From CAWCKS01 sp963763485 (GTDB lineage Bacteria; Pseudomonadota; Alphaproteobacteria; Rhizobiales; Xanthobacteraceae), in the NCBI GenBank assembly GCA_963763485.1, contig CAVXOW010000003.1:248001-312000 (forward strand): 64,000 bases of DNA, written 5' to 3'. This document shows, piece after piece, positions 37,801 to 46,503 of the stretch. Every line of letters starts with the position of its first letter. Within the stretch, counting starts at the first letter, position 1. Made by a program: the position numbers and the translations under genes. Under the pieces are notes generated by a model, which was not told the origin of the DNA, searched no databases, and saw nothing but the letters and a program-made list of their open reading frames with translations.

Positions 37801-38903
37801 CCATGCTCGAGCTCGACGCCAAATCGGCCAATGAGACAAAACTTCGCGTGATCGACTGCGACATTCACCCGATGATGACGGCATGGACCGAAGTGCATCC
37901 GTTCCTCGAAAAGCGCTGGATCGATCATCTCTCGGCTTATGGCAGCCATTTGCGTCACGCGTTCTCCGAGACGCTGGCCTATCCGCGGATGTCGTGGGAC
38001 GGCGCCCGCGTCGACGCGCGGCCGCAGGAAGGCGGACCGGCCGGGTCGAGCTTGCCGATGATGCAGCGCCAGCATCTCGATCCCAACGGCATCGAATACG
38101 GCATGCTGATTCCGCTGCGCTCAAATCCAGGCAGCCAGCGCAATCTCGATTTCGGCATCGCACTGTCGCAGGCGATGAACAGCTGGCAGGTCGAACGCTG
38201 GGTCGCGAGCGAGCCGCGGCTGCGCGGGTCGATTTTGGTCGCTCAGGAGGACACGGTGGCGTCGGTCGAGGAGATCGACGCGCGTGCTACCGACAAGCGC
38301 TTCACGCAGGTGCTGATCCTGCCGAAGACCGACGAGCCGCTCGGCCGCCGGCGCTACTGGCCGATTCTCGAAGCGGCGGCGAAAAACGATTTGCCTGTTG
38401 CCATTCATGTCGGCGGCACCAACGGCCATCCGTCGACCGCCGGGGGCTGGCCGACCTATTACCTCGAAGAGCATCACTCGGTATCGGAGACCATGCAGGC
38501 GACGGTGGTCAGCCTGATCTTCGAAGGTGTATTCGACCGCTTTCCCGGCCTGCGCGTCATCATCATGGAGGGTGGGCTCGGCTGGATCCCGTCGCTCACG
38601 GCGCGCATGGACCGCAACTGGGCGCGCCATCGCAGCGAGGTGCCGCACGTCAAGCGCCCGCCGTCGCAGTATATGAAAGAGAATTTCTACTTCACGACCC
38701 AGCCGATGGAAGAGCCGGCGAAGCCGATGCAGTTGATCGACCTGTTCGAGCGGATCGGCTGGGATCGCATCCTGTTCTCGACCGACTACCCGCACTGGGA
38801 TTTCGACGACCCGCGGCTGGCCTTCCGCGCCCCGCTGACAGACGCGCAGCGCCAACAATTGCTGTTCGGCAACGCGCGCAAGGTTTACGGGCGGCTGGGG
38901 TAG
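37797..38903 (+). CDS. Metal-dependent amidohydrolase (ACMSD/amidohydrolase-2 family), second of a pair
   Basis: 368 residues, paralogue of the preceding gene: DCDIHPMMT, LPVAIHVGGTNGHPS, GVFDRFPGLRVIIMEGGLGW and ILFSTDYPHWDFDDP align with it. The start overlaps the upstream stop by 4 bases. Coupled tandem paralogues suggest a hetero-oligomer or two successive steps on related substrates. It ends 95 bases before the convergent permease gene. Confidence 0.92.
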   Translation: MTMLELDAKSANETKLRVIDCDIHPMMTAWTEVHPFLEKRWIDHLSAYGSHLRHAFSETLAYPRMSWDGARVDARPQEGGPAGSSLPMMQRQHLDPNGIEYGMLIPLRSNPGSQRNLDFGIALSQAMNSWQVERWVASEPRLRGSILVAQEDTVASVEEIDARATDKRFTQVLILPKTDEPLGRRRYWPILEAAAKNDLPVAIHVGGTNGHPSTAGGWPTYYLEEHHSVSETMQATVVSLIFEGVFDRFPGLRVIIMEGGLGWIPSLTARMDRNWARHRSEVPHVKRPPSQYMKENFYFTTQPMEEPAKPMQLIDLFERIGWDRILFSTDYPHWDFDDPRLAFRAPLTDAQRQQLLFGNARKVYGRLG

Positions 38904-38925
38904 CGGCAGTCCTTCCCGACCGCTC

Positions 38926-38993
38926 GTCCCCGCGGAAGCGGGGACCCAGTTTGTGGCCTTCTGGATTCCCGCTTTCGCGGGAATGAGCGGAAG
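38926..38993. repeat. Double-hairpin intergenic repeat, copy A
   Basis: GTCCCCGCGGAAGCGGGGAC (38926-38945) and ATTCCCGCTTTCGCGGGAAT (38965-38984), joined by GACCCAGT...GGCCTTCTGG. The second hairpin and flanks recur at 40970-41006. It lies between convergent transcription units, so it may also terminate transcription. Confidence 0.75.
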
Positions 38994-38998
38994 AAAAC

Positions 38999-39877
38999 TT
39001 ACCGTCGTTTCATGGTGGGATCGAGCGCGGCGCGCAAGGACTCGCCGAGCGCGTTGAAGGCGAGCGCGGTCAACAGGATCGCCAGGCCGGGGGTATACAT
39101 CTGCGCCGGCGCGAGCTCGATGTAGTTGTAGGCTCGCGCCAGCATGCCGCCCCAGCTCGCCTGCGGCGGCTGCACGCCGAGTGCAAGGAACGACAGGCTC
39201 GCTTCCGCGAGTAGCGCGATCGCAAGCATCAGGGTGACCTGCACGATCACGGGCTGGATGGCGTTCGGCACGATATGGCGGATGATGATCTGCGGGACCG
39301 AGGCGCCGAAGGCGCGCGCAGCATCGACGTAAACCGCTTGTTTGACGATCAGCGTCTGCGCGCGGACGAGGCGCGCCAGCACCGGCGCAAACACGATGCC
39401 GACCGACAGCATGGCGTTGGTCAGGCTGATGCCGAGCACGCCGGTGACCGCGATCGCCAGCACGATCGGCGGGAATGACAACAGCGCGTCGATGAAACGC
39501 GAGACGATCTCGTCGAACCAGCCACCGACAAAACCGATCAGCAGACCGATCGGTACGCCGATCACAAGCGCGACGCTGACCGCAAAGGTCGAGGCGTAAA
39601 GCGAGTTCGGCGCACCCCAGATCAGCCGGCTCAACGCGTCGCGCCCGAGGTCGTCGGTGCCGAGCCAGTGCGCCGCGCTCGGTGGCGACAGCAACTCGGC
39701 GACGTTCTGCTCGATCGGCGAGTAGGGCGCGAGCTTTGCGGCAAAGATCGAGACGATCACTAGCAGCGCGAGGTAGCCGAGGCTCAGCATCGCGCGGACG
39801 TCGCGGCGCATGATGCCCCAGACGGTGCGGCGGGCCCGTCGCGCGCGAACGGGAAGGTTGACGGCCTCAGCGGTCAT
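38999..39877 (-). CDS. Dpp/Opp-type ABC transporter permease (DppC/OppC-like)
   Basis: 292 residues, about six membrane helices, an N-terminal OppC leader (SLGYLALLVIVSIFAAKLAP), the lead HWLGTDDLGRDALSRLIWGA and the EAA loop region DAARAFGASVPQIIIRHIVP that contacts the ATPase. The ATG at 39877 overlaps the stop of the DppB-like gene. Last gene of the five-gene minus-strand run that starts with the carotenoid oxygenase. Confidence 0.93.
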   Translation of the reverse strand: MTAEAVNLPVRARRARRTVWGIMRRDVRAMLSLGYLALLVIVSIFAAKLAPYSPIEQNVAELLSPPSAAHWLGTDDLGRDALSRLIWGAPNSLYASTFAVSVALVIGVPIGLLIGFVGGWFDEIVSRFIDALLSFPPIVLAIAVTGVLGISLTNAMLSVGIVFAPVLARLVRAQTLIVKQAVYVDAARAFGASVPQIIIRHIVPNAIQPVIVQVTLMLAIALLAEASLSFLALGVQPPQASWGGMLARAYNYIELAPAQMYTPGLAILLTALAFNALGESLRAALDPTMKRR

Positions 39878-40824
39878 TCCTGCGCCACCCTTGGATCGAG
39901 CAGAGCGTTGACGATGTCGACCAAGAGATTGATCACGATGACGATAACGACGAACACCAGCACCACGCCCTGGACGACCGGAAAATCCTTGTTGATCGCC
40001 GAGTAAGCAACGAGGCTGCCGGCACCTGGGATTGCAAACACTGCCTCGATCACGACCGCGCCGGACAACAGGCGATTGACCTGCAGGCCGACCAGCGTGA
40101 GCAGCGTGACGCTGATGTTGCGCAGGCCGTGCTTCCACAGGATCGCGATCGGGCCGAGGCCCTTGGCCCGGAGCGTGCGGACGTATTGCGAGTTCAGAAC
40201 CTCGATCAGCGCGCTGCGGACCTGGCGCGCCAATTCGGCGATCACGGCGGTGGCGAGCGCAATCGCCGGCAGCGTGGCGTGCTTGATGGCGCCGCCAGGA
40301 TCGCTGACGAACGGCGTTGCACCGGTCGCCGGGAAGATATGCCAGTTCAGCGAAAACGCGATCACGAGCAGGATGGCGAGCCAAAAGCTCGGCAGGGCAA
40401 CGCCGAGTGACGCGATGCTGGTTACCAAGGTGTCAACGCGCGAGCCGACCCGGGTCGCCGCCAGGATTCCGAGCGGGACGCCGACCACAGCCGAAATCAG
40501 AAGCGCATAGATCGCGATCAGGATCGTGTTGGGCATCCGCTGCGCAATGAGCTCGACGACCGGCGAGCTCGACAGCAGCGATGTTCCGAGATTGCCTTGC
40601 ACGGCATGCCAAAGCCAGATCAGGTACTGCTCGACCAGCGGCCGATCGAAGCCGAACAGTTTGCGGATCTCCTCGATCCGCTCCTTGGACGCATAGTCGC
40701 CTGCAAGCGTGACGGCGGGATCGCCCGGCACGAACTGCAGCAGCGCAAATACCACGAACGTCGCGAACACGACGATCGGGATGAACTGGACCAGTCGCCG
40801 CCCGATCAGCGCGTAGAAGGACAT
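39874..40824 (-). CDS. Dpp/Opp-type ABC transporter permease (DppB/OppB-like)
   Basis: 316 residues, six predicted helices, N-terminal FYALIGRRLVQFIPIVVFAT, the family segment FVPGDPAVTLAGDYA, FGFDRPLVEQYLIWLWHAVQ, and the EAA loop YVRTLRAKGLGPIAILWKHG. Forms the translocation pore with the DppC-like partner, whose start codon overlaps its stop. Confidence 0.93.
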   Translation of the reverse strand: MSFYALIGRRLVQFIPIVVFATFVVFALLQFVPGDPAVTLAGDYASKERIEEIRKLFGFDRPLVEQYLIWLWHAVQGNLGTSLLSSSPVVELIAQRMPNTILIAIYALLISAVVGVPLGILAATRVGSRVDTLVTSIASLGVALPSFWLAILLVIAFSLNWHIFPATGATPFVSDPGGAIKHATLPAIALATAVIAELARQVRSALIEVLNSQYVRTLRAKGLGPIAILWKHGLRNISVTLLTLVGLQVNRLLSGAVVIEAVFAIPGAGSLVAYSAINKDFPVVQGVVLVFVVIVIVINLLVDIVNALLDPRVAQE

Positions 40825-40898
40825 GGGGCTATCATTCCAAGATCTTCCGCTCGTCCCGTCGCAAGTCGGGCCCGCCCGATTTGCGCACGATTGATGTC

Positions 40899-41006
40899 GA
40901 TCTCGGGTGAACCCGAGATCGATGAAGCGAGGACCCAGTCTTTGCCAATATCGAAGTGGTGCGTCGGGCGGCCTTCTGGATTCCCGCTTTCGCGGGAATG
41001 AGCGGA
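40899..41006. repeat. Double-hairpin intergenic repeat, copy B
   Basis: GATCTCGGGTGAACCCGAGA hairpin region (40899-40920) and ATTCCCGCTTTCGCGGGAAT (40980-40999) with the same GGACCCAGT and GGCCTTCTGG linkers as copy A. It sits between the binding-protein gene and the permeases inside one operon. Confidence 0.75.
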
Positions 41007-41013
41007 GTTCTTA

Positions 41014-42573
41014 TCACGCCTTCATCCAGACTTCGGTCAACTTCGGCACCGCCAGCAGGCTGTCGCGGTAGTTCATGACTTTCGGGCTTGCGACTGAGAC
41101 CGCAGGCGAGATGTACTGCACGAGTTGCAGTGCCTGCTCGTTGACGAAGCGCTGCAGCTTGGCGAACGCGGCCTTGCGTGCCGTTTGGTCCGTGGCCGCC
41201 ATGGTGGCATCGAGCAGCTCGCGGAAACCGGGCAACTCGACCCCGCCCGCGTTGCGCAGCGCCGTCTTGCCGAACAGCGCTTCGTAGGCGGCGCTCGGAT
41301 CGGGGAAGGCGGACGAGGGGCTGATGAACAGCGAGCCTTTCTTCTCGACCATGAACGCCTGCACCGCCTGCTGCGGCGCCAGCGCCGTCAGCTTGAGCTT
41401 GATGCCGACCTTGGCGAGCTGCGAGATGATGATCTCCTGGCGCTGCATGGCGAGCTGATCGGCCCAGCCGATGGTCTCGATCTCGAGGCCATCGGGATGA
41501 CCGGCCTCGGCAAGCAGCTTCTTCGCCTTGTCCGGGTCATACGGATAAAAGTTCTGCGTCGCGGGATCGCAGGCCCAGTACTCCTTCGGGAAGATCGCGC
41601 TCGACGGCTGGCCGAGCCCGGCCGCCGCGATCTTGTTGATCTCGTCGCGATTGATCGCATAGTTGAGCGCCTGGCGCAGCCGCAGGTCGTCAAGCGGCGG
41701 CTTGCCATAGTTGATGAAGCCGCCATAGAGCACGAGCGAGGGGACCGCGACCGCGACCACGTTCGGCGATTTGTCGGCGATCACCTTTTGCGGCGCCTGC
41801 AGATTGACGGCGAGATCACGCTCGCCGGCGACCACCGCGCGCACCGCGGTGTTCAACTCGTTGATGATCTTGATGTCGACGCCGTCGAGATAAGGCAGGC
41901 CCGGCTTCCAGTACTTGTCGTTACGCTTCAGGATAATGCTGTCGTTGTCCTGCCAGCTGACGAAGGTGAACGGGCCGGTGCCGACCGGCTTGCGATCGAC
42001 GTTGCCACCATTGTCCTGGATCGACTTTGGCGAAATGATCAGGCCGACGCGGTTGGACAGCATCGCGGGCATGCCGGCGTTCGGCCGGTTGAGCTTCAGC
42101 GTCACCTGGCTCTTGCCGCTCACTTCGACGCTGTCGACCGATGCGAGATCGGCCTTCACGTTCGAGCGCTGGTCGGTCTTGTAGCGGTCGAGATTGAATT
42201 TCACGGCGTCCGCATTGAAAGGCGTGCCGTCGTGGAAATTCACGCCGTCGACGAGCTCCAGCACCAGTGTCTTCGGGTCGGTAAACTTCCAGGATTTGGC
42301 AAGACCCGGCTTCAGCTCGAGGGTGTCGGCCGCGAAATCGATCAGCGCGTCGAACACCGCGTAGAGCGTGTTGAGATCCGGCAGATTGCGGCCGGTCATC
42401 GGGTCGAGCGCGGCGGGGTTATAGGGCATCGCCAGCCGCAGCGTGCCGCCCTTGGTTGGCGTCGCCTGCGCAAAGGCCGAGTTGGGCAGCGCGAGCGCGC
42501 CGGCACCGGCAATTGCCGTCTTGATCAAGGCGCGGCGGTCGAGCCCGTTCAACTGGTGACCGACTTTAGTCAT
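41014..42573 (-). CDS. ABC transporter substrate-binding protein, family 5 (peptide/nickel type), Tat-exported
   Basis: 519 residues. The start ATG follows GGGAGGAACCT. The N-terminus has a twin-arginine signal (LDRRALIKTAIAGAGALALP, cleavage near AFAQ), then the SBP family 5 core (GGTLRLAMPYNPAALDPMTG, LVLELVDGVNFHDGTPFNAD, KPVGTGPFTFVSWQDND, LRQALNYAINRDEI). It delivers a ligand to the DppBC permeases downstream. These proteins bind peptides but also many other solutes, so the co-transcribed carotenoid oxygenase is the best clue to the ligand. Confidence 0.93.
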   Translation of the reverse strand: MTKVGHQLNGLDRRALIKTAIAGAGALALPNSAFAQATPTKGGTLRLAMPYNPAALDPMTGRNLPDLNTLYAVFDALIDFAADTLELKPGLAKSWKFTDPKTLVLELVDGVNFHDGTPFNADAVKFNLDRYKTDQRSNVKADLASVDSVEVSGKSQVTLKLNRPNAGMPAMLSNRVGLIISPKSIQDNGGNVDRKPVGTGPFTFVSWQDNDSIILKRNDKYWKPGLPYLDGVDIKIINELNTAVRAVVAGERDLAVNLQAPQKVIADKSPNVVAVAVPSLVLYGGFINYGKPPLDDLRLRQALNYAINRDEINKIAAAGLGQPSSAIFPKEYWACDPATQNFYPYDPDKAKKLLAEAGHPDGLEIETIGWADQLAMQRQEIIISQLAKVGIKLKLTALAPQQAVQAFMVEKKGSLFISPSSAFPDPSAAYEALFGKTALRNAGGVELPGFRELLDATMAATDQTARKAAFAKLQRFVNEQALQLVQYISPAVSVASPKVMNYRDSLLAVPKLTEVWMKA

Positions 42574-42719
42574 AGGTTCCTCCCCTGCGATTGACCGCCG
42601 TTTTGTTGAGCCGCGGCGTTTTGCGCGCGAACCTTAGCGCAGTCTTGAGAAAAGTGGACATCGGTTTTCCGAAAAGGGCACGCGCAGACCAAGAATCTAG
42701 CGCCGTTGCGTGGACAATT

Positions 42720-44759
42720 TCAAATCGCCGGTGATTGGCGGAGTGGGCCAGCGCTCCCACGCGTGGGCAGGGGCCGGCCGGCGAAGTGGCAGGCAACGAA
42801 GCGGCCGGGCGAGAACTCGCGCCATTCCGGCTCGCGCGTGGCGCATTCGGCCTGCGCGATCGGGCAGCGGGTGTGGAAGCGGCAGCCCGGCGGCGGCGCC
42901 AGCGGGCTCGGGATTTCACCTTTCAGGATGATGCGCCGGCTCGCGCCGGTCTCCGGCACCTTTGGCTCGGGCTCGGCCGACAGCAGCGCCTGCGTATAAG
43001 GATGCAACGGCGCGTCCATCAATTGATCTGCCGGTGCAAGCTCGGCGAGTTTGCCCGCATACATCACCGCGACGCGATCGGAGATGTGGGCGACGACGCG
43101 CAGGTCATGGCTGATGAAAAGATAAGTCAGGCCGAACTCGCGCTGCAGGTCGGCGAACAGGTTGAGCATGTCGGCCTGGATCGAGACGTCGAGGGCAGCG
43201 ACGACTTCGTCGCAGACGATCAGGCGCGGCTCCAGCACCAGCGCGCGGGCGATGTTGGCGCGCTGCTTCTGTCCGCCGGAAATCTCGTGCGGGTAGCGAT
43301 CGGTGAGCTCTTCCGACAGCGCGACGCGGTCGAGGATATCGAGCGCCTTGCGCCGCCGTGCCGCCGGCGTGCCAAGGCCGGCGACGTCGAGCGGTTCGCA
43401 CACGCTCTCCAGGATCGTCATGCGCGGATCGAGCGCGGCGTTGGGATCCTGAAACACGATTTGGAATGAGCGGCGATGCTGGCGCAGTTCGCCGCTGCTG
43501 AGCTGAAACGGGTCGACGCCGGAATGCAAGATCTTTCCGCTGCTCGGCCGCAGCAGGCAGACCACGGCACGCCCGAGGGTCGACTTGCCCGAGCCCGACT
43601 CGCCGATCACGCCAAAGGTCTCACCGGGGCGGACCGCGAAGCTGACGTCGACGACCGCCTTGACCTTTATGTGCCGGCGGCGGCCGGTGAAGGTGACGTC
43701 GACGTGGTCGACGGTCAGGATCGGATCGCGCGAAGCCCCGCTCATGACGCGGCCCCAGCGAGCGACAATTCGCGGAATCTGACGGCAGCGCACGTGCCGG
43801 GCGTCGCGGCTCTCGACGAGGTGCTGCGGCTCACGACAGGGCGGTTCAACGTAGTTGCAGCGCGGGGCGAAGCGGCAGCCGGCGGGCATTTCGGCGGGCG
43901 AGGGCACGCGGCCGGGAATCGACGTCAGCACCGTCTTGCGGCGCGCGGCTTGCGGGATCGAGCCGAGCAGGCCTGCGGTATAGGGATGAAACGGCCGTGC
44001 AAGAATGTCGCGAACGCGGCCGTCCTCGACCACCTGGCCGGCGTACATCGTCAGCATGCGGCGGCAGCTTTCGGCGACCAGGCCGAGATTGTGGGTGATG
44101 AACAGGATCGCCGTGCCGGTGCGCTGGCCGAGTTCGAGCAGCAGATCCATGATCTGCGCCTGGATCGTCACATCAAGCGCGGTGGTCGGCTCGTCGGCAA
44201 TCAAGAGCCGCGGCTCGCACACCAGCGCAATCGCGATCAGCACGCGCTGCCGCATGCCACCGGAGAGACTCGACGGATACATCTTCACCGCCTGTCGCGG
44301 TGAGGAGATGCCGACCGCGTCCAATGCCTCCACCGCGCGCTCCTCGGCCTCGCGCTTGCCGATCTTGAAGTGGCGCCGCACCGTCTCGACGATCTGGGTG
44401 CCGACCGGGAAAACCGGGTCGAGCGCGCTCATCGGCTCCTGGAACACCATGCTGATGCGGCGGCCACGTACGTCGCGCAGCTCACGCTCGGAGAGTTTGG
44501 TCAGGTCACGGCCCTCGAACAGGATCTGGCCGGTTAGCCGCGCGCCATGCTTCGGCAGCAGGCCGAGGATGGAGAGCGCGGTCAGCGACTTGCCGCAGCC
44601 GCTTTCGCCAACGATGCCGACGACCTCGCCCGGCTCAACCGCAAACGACACGTCTTTCAGCACCTCGTGCCAGTCGTCGCCGTCATGAAATGCGACGCTG
44701 AGATCGCGAACGTCGAGGAGAGGTTCGCGCCTCGCCGCATTCCGCGTTGTCACAGTCAC
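42720..44759 (-). CDS. Fused DppD-DppF-like ABC transporter ATPase
   Basis: About 679 residues with two complete ATPase units in one frame. Unit 1: Walker A GESGCGKS, signature LSGGMRQR, Walker B LLIADEPTTALD, then the oligopeptide-type C-terminal domain with its Cys cluster (CRFAPRCNYVEPPC). Unit 2 begins near MSGASRDPILTVDHV (Met at 43745): Walker A GESGSGKS, signature ISGGQKQR, Walker B LIVCDEVVAALD, and a second Cys cluster (CRFHTRCPIAQAEC). Usually these are two overlapping genes; here no stop separates them. GTG 44759 is the likely start (GGGAG upstream). The fusion may be natural or due to a small indel at the junction. Confidence 0.9.
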   Translation of the reverse strand: MTVTTRNAARREPLLDVRDLSVAFHDGDDWHEVLKDVSFAVEPGEVVGIVGESGCGKSLTALSILGLLPKHGARLTGQILFEGRDLTKLSERELRDVRGRRISMVFQEPMSALDPVFPVGTQIVETVRRHFKIGKREAEERAVEALDAVGISSPRQAVKMYPSSLSGGMRQRVLIAIALVCEPRLLIADEPTTALDVTIQAQIMDLLLELGQRTGTAILFITHNLGLVAESCRRMLTMYAGQVVEDGRVRDILARPFHPYTAGLLGSIPQAARRKTVLTSIPGRVPSPAEMPAGCRFAPRCNYVEPPCREPQHLVESRDARHVRCRQIPRIVARWGRVMSGASRDPILTVDHVDVTFTGRRRHIKVKAVVDVSFAVRPGETFGVIGESGSGKSTLGRAVVCLLRPSSGKILHSGVDPFQLSSGELRQHRRSFQIVFQDPNAALDPRMTILESVCEPLDVAGLGTPAARRRKALDILDRVALSEELTDRYPHEISGGQKQRANIARALVLEPRLIVCDEVVAALDVSIQADMLNLFADLQREFGLTYLFISHDLRVVAHISDRVAVMYAGKLAELAPADQLMDAPLHPYTQALLSAEPEPKVPETGASRRIILKGEIPSPLAPPPGCRFHTRCPIAQAECATREPEWREFSPGRFVACHFAGRPLPTRGSAGPLRQSPAI

Positions 44760-44835
44760 ACCGCTCCCGTCCTGCCGCGCGAAGGTTAGACCGGGATGTT
44801 GCGGAAATCCATCTTGCGCGCAAGCCGGGACAGGC

Positions 44836-46353
44836 TCACGCCTTCGGAATCCAGCTTCCGTGCAAGCCCTGCGGGACCCGTTGCGGCAACCGCACGACGG
44901 CAACCGGATCGTCAGCGATGTGTGCGGCATCGAGCAGCACAAGATCGCTGGTGCGGTTGACCGGGTCGAACGCGAAGACCGCGAGGTAGCCGTCATCTTC
45001 GCGGCCGCCGCCGCGAGCTTTGCGCGGGATGAAGACGGCCTCGCCGGCGATGCGATTGCCGAAATCGTGACTGATGACGTGGCCCCTCGCGGTGTCGACC
45101 TTCAGCATGGTGTTGAAGGTGTCGGACGGCACATTGGGCAGCTTGAGCGAGGAGGTCAGGGTCGGCAGGTACACGAACTGCGTCGGCGTCGCCTCGCGCG
45201 CGTCGTTCACGCGCGGAAACTCGACCGCGAGGTCGGTGATCTCGACGTCCGAGAGCTTGCGGCTCGGCGGATCGATGCTGAGGCGATGCAGGGTGGGCAC
45301 CTTGCGCGGGCCAGCGTCCGGCGAAGGCCCGAGCGCAAACCTCTCGTGCCGGACGTAGTCGATGACGATCTGATCGCCGCGCTCAAAGCCGTTGGCAAAA
45401 TGAAAGACGAAGAACGGATCGGCTTCGAGCCAGGTCACCGAGCTGCCGTCGAGTGCGATGACGCCGATCCGCATGCCGAGACTGGGCCGCCATTGCAGCA
45501 GCGATTGGCCGCTTCGCGCGGCGGCGAGGTCGAACACGGCGGGACCGGCGAGCAGGACGATGTGCCGCTCGGTGAGCACGAAGTCGTGGATCATGGTCGG
45601 CGCTTCGAGCTTGACCGGGAACGTCTTGACCAGATTGCCCGACGGATCGATCTGGTGAAATCGAACGAGCGGTTCGACAACGGAGTAGGCAAGCGCAAAC
45701 AACGCGCCACTCTGCGGATGCCGGCGATTGTGTGCGCCGAGCTGGATCGGATGCTCGGTGCCCGCCTTCCAGGGCCCGATGGTGTCGAGCTCCATCGTCA
45801 TCTCGTAGCACTTCTGTGCTTCGTCGAGGGCGAGCAGGTGGCCGCCGTGCCGGATCACGTGGATGAACGCGCCGTTGCGGTACGGCCCGGGATTCTCGCC
45901 GGGATGCACCAAGGCCGGATCGACGGCGACCGGACCCATCAGCCCTCCGTACACCGCGCGACCGGTACGGCGCTCGACGGTGAGAGCTGAGGTCTGAACG
46001 AAGCGGTTGCGATAGCGCGCGCGGCCGTTGTCGAAATAGACCGCGTGGATCATGCCGTCGCCGTCCATCGGATAGGTGTACGAGATCGGCTTGAACAACG
46101 GGTTCGGCCCGTTGCGCATGTAGGCGCCGCTGAGATCGGACGGAATGCGGCCGGCGATGACAGGCAAGTTGTTGGCGTCGGTCTCGCGCTGTACGGGCAG
46201 GAAATTGCCGCTGAGATAGGGGTCGTCGGAGGTCCAGGGGACGTCGACCGCGTTGGCCGCCGACAGCGATGGGGCAGGGCGTGCGGTCGCCGCCGCAAGC
46301 GCGCCGGATCCGACGAGGCGATTGAAGTCACGTCGCGTCAGGTCGATGGTCAT
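44836..46353 (-). CDS. Carotenoid/stilbene cleavage oxygenase, Tat-exported
   Basis: Non-heme iron dioxygenase of the RPE65/lignostilbene family, which splits a C=C bond into two carbonyls. Seen: 505 residues, twin-arginine leader (LTRRDFNRLVGSGALAAATA), LSGAYMRNGPNPLFKPI, YPMDGDGMIHAVYFDNGRAR, and the four iron-ligand His contexts: GAHNRRHPQSG, TMIHDFVLT, FFVFHFANGFE and the C-terminal GLHGSWIPKA. It is the first gene of a minus-strand run continuing into the DppDF-A-B-C transporter. Export by Tat would place cleavage in the periplasm. Substrate (carotenoid, apocarotenoid or stilbene) unknown. Confidence 0.92.
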   Translation of the reverse strand: MTIDLTRRDFNRLVGSGALAAATARPAPSLSAANAVDVPWTSDDPYLSGNFLPVQRETDANNLPVIAGRIPSDLSGAYMRNGPNPLFKPISYTYPMDGDGMIHAVYFDNGRARYRNRFVQTSALTVERRTGRAVYGGLMGPVAVDPALVHPGENPGPYRNGAFIHVIRHGGHLLALDEAQKCYEMTMELDTIGPWKAGTEHPIQLGAHNRRHPQSGALFALAYSVVEPLVRFHQIDPSGNLVKTFPVKLEAPTMIHDFVLTERHIVLLAGPAVFDLAAARSGQSLLQWRPSLGMRIGVIALDGSSVTWLEADPFFVFHFANGFERGDQIVIDYVRHERFALGPSPDAGPRKVPTLHRLSIDPPSRKLSDVEITDLAVEFPRVNDAREATPTQFVYLPTLTSSLKLPNVPSDTFNTMLKVDTARGHVISHDFGNRIAGEAVFIPRKARGGGREDDGYLAVFAFDPVNRTSDLVLLDAAHIADDPVAVVRLPQRVPQGLHGSWIPKA

Positions 46354-46466
46354 CGCCGGACCTCTGTTTGCACGGGCCGCTCGGGTCAGCGTTCGACGAT
46401 TGCTATGCTGGGCTATTTGCCCCCCGAACCCTTAAAAATTCGACTTCTGCGCCGGCTCAAATCGCG

Positions 46467-46495
46467 TTGTATAGGGTGGGGGGCTATCTTATAAT
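46467..46495 (+). promoter_or_regulatory. Promoter of the nickel/cobalt efflux operon with G-tract operator in the spacer
   Basis: TTGTAT (46467-46472) and a perfect TATAAT (46490-46495) are 17 bases apart. The spacer contains ATAG-GGTGGGGGG-CTAT (46471-46487), a G-tract between inverted AT-rich arms, the form of operator used by RcnR/CsoR-type repressors. The ATG at 46504 lies about 8 bases after the -10, so the transcript would be leaderless or nearly so. Confidence 0.82.
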
Positions 46496-46503
46496 GGCGG
46501 AGG

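Noticed and set aside
44860..45990. 376-codon plus-strand open frame
   Set aside because: Antisense to the carotenoid oxygenase.
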